From Ruminococcus sp. (GTDB lineage: Bacteria > Bacillota > Clostridia > Oscillospirales > Ruminococcaceae), in the NCBI GenBank assembly GCA_017534835.1, contig JAFXVT010000035.1, positions 1-42,906 of the forward strand: a DNA stretch of 42,906 nucleotides, in the 5' to 3' direction. Within the stretch, counting starts at the first letter, position 1, and each line of letters starts with the position of its first letter. Of this stretch, positions 34,024 to 42,300 are shown piece after piece. The position numbers and the translations under genes were made by a program. Under the pieces are notes generated by a model. That model worked only from the letters and a program-made list of their open reading frames with translations, did not search any database and was not told the DNA's origin.

Positions 34024-34654
34024 GAAAAAAGGACGCGCCAAATACATATCCCACCTCGATCTGAACCGCTGTATGCTGCGTACATTCAGGCGTTCGCGTC
34101 TGCCTGTCTGGTACACAGAGGGCTTCAATCCGCACCCGTATTACAGCTTCGCGCTCGCGCTTTCGCTCGGATTTGAGAGCAGCTGCGAGATACTCGATTT
34201 CAACATCACCGACGATAATATGTCAATGGAGGAGATACGCGACGCCCTGAATGCCGTAATGCCCGAAGGTATGGGGATAGTCAAGGTCGCGCTCCAGCAG
34301 CAGAAGATAACAGCGATAGCAAAGGCTGAGTACGCCTTCTCGCTCGTGACGGAGGACTCCGCAGGGCTGTACGGAGCCGTTCAGAGCCTTCTTTCACAGC
34401 CGGAGATACCGATAGAGAAAAAGACAAAAAAGGGCATAAAAACTGTCGATATAAAGCCGGATACCGAGGTGCTGACCTGTACGGATACGGGACATTCGGT
34501 GGATATAACGATGTATCTGCCTGCCGGAACGCAGACCAATTACAATCCGACACTGTTCATCGAGGCGCTCAGACGCACAACGGAGATACCGTTTGAGCCG
34601 GCGAATATCCGCCGCACAGCTATCCTCTGCGCCGACAACACCGTATTTGAATAA
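33998..34654 (+). CDS. TIGR03936/DUF2344 radical-SAM partner protein
   Basis: 218 residues. It opens with RVRATFEKKGRAKYISHLDLNR and contains RSRLPVWYTEGFNPHPYYSFALALSLGFES, the signature of DUF2344. It overlaps the radical-SAM gene by 26 bp. Start at a TTG at 33998, with GGGAGGG just upstream; no ATG is better placed. In other species it is fused to the radical-SAM protein or next to it, and is often near RNase G and ribosomal-protein genes, so an RNA-modification role is plausible. Confidence 0.88.
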   Translation: MLRVRATFEKKGRAKYISHLDLNRCMLRTFRRSRLPVWYTEGFNPHPYYSFALALSLGFESSCEILDFNITDDNMSMEEIRDALNAVMPEGMGIVKVALQQQKITAIAKAEYAFSLVTEDSAGLYGAVQSLLSQPEIPIEKKTKKGIKTVDIKPDTEVLTCTDTGHSVDITMYLPAGTQTNYNPTLFIEALRRTTEIPFEPANIRRTAILCADNTVFE

Positions 34655-34686
34655 CACCGAGCCTGACATAGGGAAAGGAGAAGATT

Positions 34687-35478
34687 ATGGATATTTTCAG
34701 CAGGGACATCGACGGCGGAAAGGCGTTCGACTGGGGACGCACCTCCGCGGATTACGCTAAATTCCGCGACATCTATCCGCCGCTATTCTTTGAGAAGGTG
34801 GCTGAACGCGGACTTTGCACCAAGGGTCAGCGCGTTCTCGACCTCGGCACCGGAACAGGCGTAGTTCCGCGGAATATGTACCGCTTCGGCGCTGATTGGG
34901 TCGGCGCGGACATTTCAGAGAATCAGATAGCGCAGGCGAGGCTGCTTGCGGAAAATGCAGGTATGAAGATAGATTTTGTCGTTTCGTCCGCGGAGGGCAT
35001 CGACTTCCCTGACGGCAGCTTCGATGTCGTTACGGCGTGCCAGTGCTTCTTCTACTTCGATTATGACATTGTGGTACCGAAGATAGCGCGGCTGCTGAAG
35101 GACGGCGGAAGGCTCGTTATCCTCTTTATGGCATGGGTGCCTGCTGATGACGCCATAGCAAGGGCGAGCGAGGAGCTCGTTCTGAAATACAATCCGAAGT
35201 GGACAGGTGCAGGCTATGAGCGCAAGCCGGTGTTCATACCAGAGGCGGCGGAGAGCCTTTTCGATGTCGAATTTGCCGAGGATTATGACCTGATGGTGCC
35301 GTTCACACGTGAGAGCTGGAACGGACGTATGAAGGCGTGCCGCGGAGTCGGGGCGTCGCTCACTCCCGAAGAGACCGCAGAATGGGAAAAAGAACACATC
35401 GCCCTGCTTGAAAGAACAGCTCCGCCGGAGTTCGATATACTCCACCATGCAGCCGTTGCAGTGCTCCGGAAGAAGTAA
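34687..35478 (+). CDS. class I SAM-dependent methyltransferase
   Basis: 263 residues. The SAM-binding motif I VLDLGTGTGVVPRN (about 51-64), an acidic loop GADISENQIAQAR and FDVVTACQCFFYFD. A Methyltransf_11-type enzyme; substrate unknown (small molecule likely). AAAGGAG 5 nt before the ATG, 32 bp after the DUF2344 gene, so it may be in the same operon. Confidence 0.88.
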   Translation: MDIFSRDIDGGKAFDWGRTSADYAKFRDIYPPLFFEKVAERGLCTKGQRVLDLGTGTGVVPRNMYRFGADWVGADISENQIAQARLLAENAGMKIDFVVSSAEGIDFPDGSFDVVTACQCFFYFDYDIVVPKIARLLKDGGRLVILFMAWVPADDAIARASEELVLKYNPKWTGAGYERKPVFIPEAAESLFDVEFAEDYDLMVPFTRESWNGRMKACRGVGASLTPEETAEWEKEHIALLERTAPPEFDILHHAAVAVLRKK

Positions 35479-35512
35479 ATATATAAAATTTTAGATTTCT
35501 TCAAAAAAGCAC

Positions 35513-35541
35513 TTGCATTTTCTCCCAAAGTGTGGTATGAT
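35513..35541 (+). promoter_or_regulatory. promoter of rplS
   Basis: TTGCAT (35513-35518), a 17 bp spacer, TATGAT (35536-35541). The start would be near 35548, giving a leader of about 230 nt. Confidence 0.7.
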
Positions 35542-35547
35542 ATAAAA

Positions 35548-35760
35548 GCATTTGAAATTCCGTCCGTATTTTTGTGGTACGGTCGAGGGTTAATGCCGAA
35601 AGACATTAAATCGGATAGTCCGCTGCCCGATACCTTCACCAGAGCGGTGAAGAGAGCTGCGATGCGGCTTGTGTGACCAGCTCACACCTATTTATATTAT
35701 TTTCACGCGCCCTGCGGTGTGCTGGACCCTTCGCGCGGAACGGGTATGAATGTTCGGAAA
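35548..35760 (+). ncRNA. structured rplS leader RNA (L19-leader candidate)
   Basis: The region holds no gene but a string of hairpins: 35564-35582 (CCGTA/TACGG), 35590-35609 (TTAATG/CATTAA), 35610-35631 (ATCGG/CCGAT), 35634-35652 (7 bp CTTCACC/GGTGAAG), 35656-35668 (GCTGC/GCGGC), 35671-35687 (6 bp GTGTGA/TCACAC) and 35706-35737 (CGCGC/GCGCG). Ribosomal proteins often bind their own leader; an L19 leader is known in Firmicutes. I could not match this to a named riboswitch or to a consensus. Confidence 0.5.
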
Positions 35761-35777
35761 TTTAGGAGGAAATTAAA

Positions 35778-36122
35778 ATGGATGCACTCAAAATGATCAG
35801 CAATGCAAGCATGAAGGAAAACGTTCCCAGCTTCAACATCGGTGATACCGTCAAGGTTCACGTAAGGATCAAGGAAGGCGAGAAGAGCCGTATCCAGGTC
35901 TTCGAGGGTACTGTTATCGCTAAGAAGCACGGCGGCATCAGTGAGACTTTCACTGTAAGACGTGTTGCTCACGGCTGCGGTATCGAGAGAGTTTTCCCTC
36001 TTCACTCACCTGTTGTTGACAAGGTAGAGATCGTAAGAAGCGGTAAAGTCCGCAGAGCTAAGCTCTACTACCTCAGAGACAGAGTTGGTAAGGCTGCAAA
36101 GGTCAAGGAACAGATCCGCTAA
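35778..36122 (+). CDS. rplS: 50S ribosomal protein L19
   Basis: 114 residues, the family length. [43 protein letters not shown] and [25 protein letters not shown] are characteristic. Located at the 30S-50S interface. TAGGAGG 9 nt before the ATG. Unlike the classical order rpsP-rimM-trmD-rplS, none of those genes is upstream here, but signal peptidase, rbgA and rnhB follow as in Bacillus. Confidence 0.98.
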   Translation: MDALKMISNASMKENVPSFNIGDTVKVHVRIKEGEKSRIQVFEGTVIAKKHGGISETFTVRRVAHGCGIERVFPLHSPVVDKVEIVRSGKVRRAKLYYLRDRVGKAAKVKEQIR

Positions 36123-36185
36123 AAAGCGGAAAGGACCGAATCTGCCGGTACTTGCTGCCGGCAGGTTTGGACTGATTCCACTGAG

Positions 36186-36206
36186 GGGACGCAACGTCCC
36201 TTTTTT
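36186..36206 (+). terminator. terminator of rplS
   Basis: GGGACG (36186-36191) pairs with CGTCCC (36195-36200), loop CAA, then six Ts. A GC-rich hairpin at 36141-36163 (CTGCCGG/CCGGCAG) precedes it. Confidence 0.8.
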
Positions 36207-36272
36207 GCTACATAACACTTTTTGCTCCGTCCGGCAGGTCACCGGAGCATTGACATTTCGCGAGGTGCCGCT

Positions 36273-36974
36273 ATGGAAAACAATGTAGATACAACACAGA
36301 ACAAGCAGGATAAACAGTCTGAGGAACCGGCAAACCTTCTAAAGGACATAGTGGAGATAGTGGAATCCACACTGGTGACAGTTTTTGTCATCGTTATGGT
36401 GTTTACTTATATCCTTCACCCCGTTAATATCGTCGGTCACTCGATGGTGCCCACGCTCAACAAGGATTACGACCCGATGATCGGCAATACGGACAAGATA
36501 TTTATGTCGACCGTTTATTTCGGCGTCGATTACGGCGATATCCTTGTCATCAACAAGGACGTGAATTACCTCCTCGACGAGAACGGCAAGCCCTATGTTC
36601 CCGAGGGTTCGGGCTCGAACGCGATCGGCGAATGCATAATCAAGCGCGTTATCGCGGTCGGCGGACAGACTATCGACATAAAGAACAATCAGGTCATCGT
36701 TGACGGCAAGGTGCTCGATGAGCCCTACATAAACGAGGCAAATTCGACTTCTGATCTCGGCTACGGCGCATTCACCGAGCAGTACCCGATAACAGTTCCC
36801 GAGGGCTACTACTTCGTTATGGGCGATAACCGCAATCACTCCACCGACAGCCGCGCACGCAGCGTCGGTCTTGTAAAGAAAAATCAGATCTACGGCAAGG
36901 CTCTTGTCAGATACTCGCCGATAAAGGATTTTGATATTCTGACAGATTCATGGAAGGGACCGAAGAATGACTGA
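36273..36974 (+). CDS. lepB: type I signal peptidase, first copy
   Basis: 233 residues from the ATG at 36273 (GAGGTG upstream; the open frame from 36222 lies in the leader). One N-terminal membrane helix (about 31-50) and the S26 serine protease domain outside: Ser57 in GHSMVPTL and Lys124 in IIKRVIAVGGQ form the Ser/Lys dyad, and MGDNRNHSTDSR is the box E. It cuts signal peptides off exported proteins. About 30 residues longer than the next copy, mainly an insertion around 92-118. It overlaps the second copy by 8 bp. Confidence 0.93.
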   Translation: MENNVDTTQNKQDKQSEEPANLLKDIVEIVESTLVTVFVIVMVFTYILHPVNIVGHSMVPTLNKDYDPMIGNTDKIFMSTVYFGVDYGDILVINKDVNYLLDENGKPYVPEGSGSNAIGECIIKRVIAVGGQTIDIKNNQVIVDGKVLDEPYINEANSTSDLGYGAFTEQYPITVPEGYYFVMGDNRNHSTDSRARSVGLVKKNQIYGKALVRYSPIKDFDILTDSWKGPKND

Positions 36975-37572
36975 CGTTCCGGACAGCAGGAAAAGGTCTC
37001 CGCGCAGCGGCTTTGCCGATCTCGCAGAGACCCTTGTCATAACATTATTTGTTGTGTCACTGATATTCACCTACGTTGTGAGGATATTCACAGTCAGCGG
37101 AGGCTCGATGGAGAGCACGCTGATGCCGGGCGATAAGGTGCTGGTGAACCTGCTCGACAAGGTGCAGGATACGGGTGATATCGTGGTGATAGACGCGAAG
37201 GACAGCTTCACTCTCGCTGACGACGGCTCACTCGTGAAGGGCGAGGGAGTTGACACGATCCTGATAAAGCGCGTCATAGCAACAGGAGGTCAGACCGTTG
37301 ACATCGACTTCGTAAGCGGAGCAGTAACTGTCGACGGCAAAAAGCTTCACGAAGACTACCTCAGGCTCGGACTCACTCACATCGACAGAGGCTCATTTAC
37401 CGGACAGTATCCGGTAACAGTTCCGGAGGGTTATCTTTTTGTTATGGGCGATCACCGCTCGGTATCGAGGGACAGCCGTTCGCCGGAGATAGGATTTGTG
37501 CCTGTCGGAAGCGTGATCGGCACCGCCGTACTGAAGGTGTATCCGCTCAGCAGCTTCGGAAAAGCCGGCTGA
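36967..37572 (+). CDS. lepB: type I signal peptidase, second copy
   Basis: 201 residues. One helix (about 21-41), Ser47 in GGSMESTL, Lys101 in ILIKRVIATGGQ and MGDHRSVSRDSR. Both active-site residues are present, so both copies should be active. The tandem pair suggests duplication with different substrate sets. The ATG lies within the end of the first copy and is preceded by GAAGGGA. Confidence 0.93.
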   Translation: MTDVPDSRKRSPRSGFADLAETLVITLFVVSLIFTYVVRIFTVSGGSMESTLMPGDKVLVNLLDKVQDTGDIVVIDAKDSFTLADDGSLVKGEGVDTILIKRVIATGGQTVDIDFVSGAVTVDGKKLHEDYLRLGLTHIDRGSFTGQYPVTVPEGYLFVMGDHRSVSRDSRSPEIGFVPVGSVIGTAVLKVYPLSSFGKAG

Positions 37573-37590
37573 CAGGCGAATGGAGACGAT

Positions 37591-38046
37591 ATGAGCTATA
37601 TATCGGAGATGAGGAAAAAGGTCGGTCACGACCCGATAATATATGCAGGTGCGACAGTGCTCGTCTTCAATGAGAAGGGCGAGCTGCTGCTGAATCTGAG
37701 GAGCGACACCGGCGACTGGGGCATTCCCGGCGGCGGCAAGGAGCTCGGCGAAACGCTGGAGGAGTGCGCTGTCAGGGAGCTCAAGGAGGAAACAGACCTT
37801 GATGCAGATGCTCTTGAGCTGATGAATGTACTTTCGGGCGGTGACTACGGTTTCACCTATCCGAACGGTGACGTGGTCGATTGTATCATCGCTCTGTACC
37901 GCGTAAGAAACTACAGCGGAAGGCTGAGCATAAACGACGGTGAGAGCACCGAACTGAGATTCTTTCCGCTCGAAGGTCTGCCGGAGCTCGAATCGCGGGC
38001 AAAGGCGATAATCGACAGGATAAAAAGCGGCGAGATAAAGCTGTAA
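37591..38046 (+). CDS. NUDIX hydrolase
   Basis: 151 residues. The Nudix box is complete (GGGKELGETLEECAVRELKE followed by ETDL, about residues 48-71). Substrate unknown; the family hydrolyses nucleoside diphosphates linked to other groups. ATG 19 bp after the second signal-peptidase gene, with a weak GGAGA ribosome site, in the same operon. Confidence 0.9.
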   Translation: MSYISEMRKKVGHDPIIYAGATVLVFNEKGELLLNLRSDTGDWGIPGGGKELGETLEECAVRELKEETDLDADALELMNVLSGGDYGFTYPNGDVVDCIIALYRVRNYSGRLSINDGESTELRFFPLEGLPELESRAKAIIDRIKSGEIKL

Positions 38047-38057
38047 AGGAGACTGCC

Positions 38058-38936
38058 TTGGATAATAACGATATAAAAACGATACAGTGGTTCCCGGGAC
38101 ATATGGCGAAGACGAGAAGGGCGATAACTGCCAATCTCAAGCTCGTTGACGCGGTTGCAGAGCTCATTGACGCGCGTGCACCGCTGAGCAGCCGGAACCC
38201 GGAGATAGACACGCTCACGGGTAAGAAGCCGCGTATCGTTCTTCTGAATAAATGTGACCTCGCCGACGCGAATGCGACCTCGGCGTGGGTGAATCACCTG
38301 AAAAGTGAAAATGTGACTGCTCTTGCGGTCGACTGTAAGTCAGGCAAGGGGCTGAACAAGCTTATGCCGACGCTGAAGGCGACCGTGCTGAAGGAGCTTA
38401 TGGAAAAGCGCACACGAAGCGGAATGGCAGGCGCGCCGATAAGGATGATGATACTCGGTATCCCGAATGTCGGCAAGAGCTCGCTGATAAACAGGCTCGC
38501 AGGCGGCAAGCGCGCAAAGGTCGAGGACAGACCCGGCGTGACACGGACCAAGCAGTGGGTGAAGCTTCAGGACAACACTGAGCTGCTCGATATGCCCGGC
38601 GTATTATGGCCGAAGTTCGAGGACCAGTCTGCTGCGGTAAGACTTGCTTTTACGGGAGCTATCAGCGATGATATACTCGACATCGAGACCCTCGCGATGA
38701 AGCTTCTGAGCTACCTCGCGGAGAGCTATCCGCAGTCGCTCACCGAGCGCTACAAGATAGAGCTGAGCGGCGAGGATGACGGTCCCGCACTGCTCGAAAA
38801 GGTCGGCAGAAAGCGCGGAATGGTCATTTCCGGCGGCGAGATAAACACCGAAAGAGCTGCGATAACCGTGCTCGATGAGTTCAGGAGCGGCAAGCTCGGA
38901 CGCATCACGCTTGAGCTCCCTCCGGCAAAGGAGTGA
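38058..38936 (+). CDS. rbgA: ribosome biogenesis GTPase RbgA (YlqF)
   Basis: 292 residues. A circularly permuted GTPase: NKCD (G4, about 62) precedes GIPNVGKSS (G1, about 134) and DMPG (G3, about 180). PGHMAKTRRAI near the N-terminus is typical. It matures the 50S subunit. Start at a TTG with AAAGGAG 6 nt upstream; this gives IQWFPGHM at the usual position. It runs directly into rnhB. Confidence 0.95.
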   Translation: MDNNDIKTIQWFPGHMAKTRRAITANLKLVDAVAELIDARAPLSSRNPEIDTLTGKKPRIVLLNKCDLADANATSAWVNHLKSENVTALAVDCKSGKGLNKLMPTLKATVLKELMEKRTRSGMAGAPIRMMILGIPNVGKSSLINRLAGGKRAKVEDRPGVTRTKQWVKLQDNTELLDMPGVLWPKFEDQSAAVRLAFTGAISDDILDIETLAMKLLSYLAESYPQSLTERYKIELSGEDDGPALLEKVGRKRGMVISGGEINTERAAITVLDEFRSGKLGRITLELPPAKE

Positions 38937-38938
38937 CT

Positions 38939-39568
38939 ATGGCAAGAGTTATCCTGCACAGGGAGCTGTTCGACTATGACAGTGCGCTGCGTGAAGAATT
39001 CCCCGTGATATGCGGAGTCGACGAGGCTGGACGCGGTCCGCTCGCAGGCGATGTGTATGCTGCGGCGGTCATCCTCACGGACGGCACTCTCATCGACTAT
39101 CTCAATGACAGCAAGAAAATATCCGAATCACGGCGCGAGCTGCTTTACGACGAGGTCATCGCAAAGGCGGAGGCTTATTGTATAGCGACTGCGTCCGTTG
39201 AAGAAATAGACAGCCTGAACATACTGAATGCGACTATGCTCGCGATGAAGCGCGCAGCAGAGGGGCTCGGCATAAAGCCGGATATGGCTCTCATCGACGG
39301 CAACAGGCTCCCGGAGCTTGAATGTCCGGCACAGTGCGTTATAAAGGGCGACGCGACCTCAGCCTCGATAGCGGCAGCCTCTGTGCTCGCGAAGGTGGCG
39401 AGAGACCGCTATATGCGCGAGCTTGCGGCGAAATATCCCGAATACTGCTTTGAGCAGCACAAGGGCTACGGAACTGCTCTGCACTGCGAAATGCTCAGGA
39501 AATACGGTCCGAGCGAGGTCCACCGCCGCTCGTTCCTGAAAAAGATACTCGGTGACAGCAATGAATAA
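38939..39568 (+). CDS. rnhB: ribonuclease HII
   Basis: About 209 residues. The catalytic VDEAGRGPLAG (D28, E29) and later acidic MALIDGNRLP are in place; C-terminal HKGYGTALHCEMLRKYGPSEVHRRSF is typical. It removes ribonucleotides and RNA from RNA-DNA hybrids. I use the ATG at 38939 with AAAGGAG 5 nt upstream rather than the GTG at 38933, which overlaps the rbgA stop. Confidence 0.95.
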   Translation: MARVILHRELFDYDSALREEFPVICGVDEAGRGPLAGDVYAAAVILTDGTLIDYLNDSKKISESRRELLYDEVIAKAEAYCIATASVEEIDSLNILNATMLAMKRAAEGLGIKPDMALIDGNRLPELECPAQCVIKGDATSASIAAASVLAKVARDRYMRELAAKYPEYCFEQHKGYGTALHCEMLRKYGPSEVHRRSFLKKILGDSNE

Positions 39569-39938
39569 GACTGAGACCGGAAGGCTCGGCGAGGAGCGCG
39601 TCTGCGAGTACCTGACCGGGCGCGGATACCGCATAGTATCAAGAAATTTCCGCATAAAGGGCGGCGAGATCGACATCATCGCCGAAAACGGCGACTATAT
39701 CGCGTTCGTCGAGGTAAAGTCGCGGAAGCCGGGCAGTATGGTCAGCGGCTTTGAAGCCGTGAACAGGCGAAAGCAGGGGCTCGTTATCCGTGCGGCTGCG
39801 GAGTATCTGCGGCGCAGTCCGTCAATGCTCCAGCCGAGATTCGATACGGCTCAGGTAACGGTCGCGGACGGTATCGCGCAGGAGGTGGATTACCTCGAAA
39901 ATGCCTACGATACGACCGGATTCGACTTCATTTACTAA
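39561..39938 (+). CDS. YraN-family (UPF0102) protein
   Basis: 125 residues. NKTETGRLGEERVCEYL and NFRIKGGEIDIIAENGDYIAFVEVK with the PD-(D/E)xK-like EIDII...EVK core. Function uncertain; a Holliday-junction resolvase-like fold. ATG at 39561 overlaps rnhB by 8 bp; I prefer it to the GTG at 39552. Confidence 0.92.
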   Translation: MNKTETGRLGEERVCEYLTGRGYRIVSRNFRIKGGEIDIIAENGDYIAFVEVKSRKPGSMVSGFEAVNRRKQGLVIRAAAEYLRRSPSMLQPRFDTAQVTVADGIAQEVDYLENAYDTTGFDFIY

Positions 39939-39981
39939 GTGAAAAATTGCCATTGGCAAAATCTTATAAAAGGGTGATCCT

Positions 39982-41475
39982 ATGTTTTACAACAGCACAA
40001 GAAACAGCAGCGTTAAGGTCAGCAGCGCGGAGGCTATCACACAGGGAATCTCCGCTGAGGGTGGACTCTTTGTGCCCGAGAGCATACCTGCGCTCACAAA
40101 CGACGAGATAAAGGCGCTCGGTGAGATGAAGTATGCCGACAGAGCAGCTTACGTCTTTGCTAAATATCTCACAGACTTCACTGAGGCTGAGATACACTAC
40201 TGTACCGACAATGCATACAGCACAAAGAATTTCGAGACCGAGAGCATTGCCGAGATGGCTCACCTCTTCGACGGCACATATATGCTCGAGCTCTGGCACG
40301 GTCCGACCTGCGCATTCAAGGATATGGCACTCCAGATACTGCCGTATTTCCTCACAACTTCTGCAAAGAAGATAAACCTCGACAAGAAGATAGTCATTCT
40401 CGTTGCTACCTCCGGAGACACCGGAAAGGCTGCTCTCGAGGGCTTCCGTGATGTCGAGGGAACTTCTATCCTCGTGTTCTATCCCGAGGACGGCGTAAGC
40501 CCGATGCAGAAGCGTCAGATGAAGACTCAGGAGGGCGGAAATGTCGGCGTTTGCGCTATCAAGGGCAACTTCGACGACTGCCAGAACGGGGTCAAGGCTA
40601 TCTTTACAGACGATGAGGTCAAGGAAAGGCTCGCTCAGAACGGCAAGATGTTCTCCTCTGCAAACTCCATAAACTGGGGACGTCTCGTACCTCAGGTCGT
40701 ATACTATGTTTCCGCATACGCTGAGCTCGTAAAGGACGGCGAGATAGCTCTCGGTGACAAGATCAACATCGTTGTCCCGACCGGAAACTTCGGCAATATC
40801 CTTGCTGCATACTACGCAAAGCATATGGGTATCCCCGTAAACAAGCTCATATGTGCTTCAAATATCAACAACGTTCTCACAGATTTCATAAATACCGGCG
40901 TTTACGACAGGAACCGCAGGTTCTATGCGACGGTTTCGCCTTCGATGGATATTCTCATCTCCAGCAACCTCGAAAGACTCCTCTACCTTATGACCGGAAG
41001 AGACGACAAGCTCATCAATGAGTGGTTCGGCAAGCTCGCTTCCGAGGGCAGATACGAGGTCAGCGACGCTGTCAAGGCTCAGCTTTCCGACGAATTCTAC
41101 GCCGGCTTCTGTGACGATGAGCAGACAAAGGCTACTATCCACGATATCTACGCGAAATATTCCTACACCTGCGATACCCACACAGCTGTTGCAGTGAAGG
41201 TCTATAACGATTACAAGGCTGCTACAGGCGATACGACAAAGACTGTCATCGCTTCGACTGCAAGCCCCTACAAGTTCAGCGCGGCTGTTCTCGAGGCGAT
41301 CGAGGGCAAGTCCTCTGACATCGACGAATATGCAAAGGTAGACCGTATCGCAGAGCTTTCGGATATTCCCGTACCCGCTGCACTTGCTGACCTCAGGAAC
41401 AAGCCTGAGCGCTTCAGCGATGTCATCGACAAGGCTGAGCAGAAGCAGTACGTGCTCGGCAAACTCGGCATATAA
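39982..41475 (+). CDS. thrC: threonine synthase
   Basis: 497 residues, the long (fungal/proteobacterial-like) form. The N-terminal ThrC domain (MFYNSTRNSSVKVSSAEAI) and PLP-lysine K113 in HGPTCAFKDMALQ; ATSGDTGKAALEGF and PTGNFGN are the other PLP-binding motifs. It converts O-phosphohomoserine to threonine. AAAAGGGTGA before the ATG. It overlaps the phosphoesterase gene by one base (TAATG). Confidence 0.96.
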   Translation: MFYNSTRNSSVKVSSAEAITQGISAEGGLFVPESIPALTNDEIKALGEMKYADRAAYVFAKYLTDFTEAEIHYCTDNAYSTKNFETESIAEMAHLFDGTYMLELWHGPTCAFKDMALQILPYFLTTSAKKINLDKKIVILVATSGDTGKAALEGFRDVEGTSILVFYPEDGVSPMQKRQMKTQEGGNVGVCAIKGNFDDCQNGVKAIFTDDEVKERLAQNGKMFSSANSINWGRLVPQVVYYVSAYAELVKDGEIALGDKINIVVPTGNFGNILAAYYAKHMGIPVNKLICASNINNVLTDFINTGVYDRNRRFYATVSPSMDILISSNLERLLYLMTGRDDKLINEWFGKLASEGRYEVSDAVKAQLSDEFYAGFCDDEQTKATIHDIYAKYSYTCDTHTAVAVKVYNDYKAATGDTTKTVIASTASPYKFSAAVLEAIEGKSSDIDEYAKVDRIAELSDIPVPAALADLRNKPERFSDVIDKAEQKQYVLGKLGI

Positions 41476-42176
41476 TGAGTTTATACGTCATCGGCGACCT
41501 GCACCTCTGCTACAGCGACCCGGACAAGACTATGGCTGTCTTTCCCGGCTGGGAGAACTATCAGGAGCGCATCAGAAAAAACTGGCTCGATACTGTCAGA
41601 CCTGAGGATACCGTAGTCCTCGCCGGAGACATTTCATGGGGAATGTCGCTCCAGCAGGCGGAGCCCGATCTCCGGTTCATCAACGAGCTTCCCGGCAGGA
41701 AGATAATCCTGAAGGGAAACCATGACTACTGGTGGGTGACACTGAGGAAAATGGAGGGCTTCTTCGCCGAGAAGGGCTTCGATACGCTGAATATCCTCCA
41801 TAACAACCACTATGAGTACGAGGGCATCGGTATCTGCGGAACTCGCGGCTGGGTCAACGGCACCGATAACAACAAGGACGTTCAGGACGAAAAGGTACTC
41901 AAACGCGAGGTACAGCGTCTTGAAACGTCGATAAAGTCCGCGGTCGGCGCCGGACTTGAACCGATAGTGTTTATGCACTATCCGCCGATTTTCGCCTCAA
42001 ATTTCAACTATGACATCCTTGAGGTGCTCTATCGGTACAGGATAAAGGCGTGCTATTACGGACATATCCACGGGCGCTCAGCCCACGCTCTATGCGTCAC
42101 CAATACCTACGACGACATAGATTTTCACCTTGTGTCAGGGGATTATACACAGTTTATGCCGGTAAAAGTGATGTAG
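41475..42176 (+). CDS. calcineurin-like metallophosphoesterase
   Basis: 233 residues. The five metal-binding motifs are in order: GDLHL (D8, H10), GDISWG, GNHDYWW, HYPP and GHIHG. Similar proteins are widespread in Firmicutes with unknown substrate. Its ATG overlaps the thrC stop, so it is translationally coupled. Confidence 0.9.
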   Translation: MSLYVIGDLHLCYSDPDKTMAVFPGWENYQERIRKNWLDTVRPEDTVVLAGDISWGMSLQQAEPDLRFINELPGRKIILKGNHDYWWVTLRKMEGFFAEKGFDTLNILHNNHYEYEGIGICGTRGWVNGTDNNKDVQDEKVLKREVQRLETSIKSAVGAGLEPIVFMHYPPIFASNFNYDILEVLYRYRIKACYYGHIHGRSAHALCVTNTYDDIDFHLVSGDYTQFMPVKVM

Positions 42177-42232
42177 AGTTGTGAGAAACGCAGAAGCTGA
42201 AATAAACTATAGAAAAATATTCTGAAATGTGG

Positions 42233-42238
42233 TATAAT
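42233..42238 (+). promoter_or_regulatory. -10 element upstream of tig
   Basis: TATAAT; the -35 at 17 bp spacing (TAGAAA, 42210-42215) is poor. The leader to the ATG is about 55 nt. Confidence 0.5.
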
Positions 42239-42300
42239 ATTCCAAGTATTATTGTAGATGTACCCACTGGTCATCAGTTTATAAATAATGGAGGATCATT

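Noticed and set aside
32506-34128. 540-codon open frame opposite the radical-SAM gene
   Set aside because: Same reason: a mirror of the codon bias, with the real gene on the plus strand carrying CxxxCxxC and other motifs.
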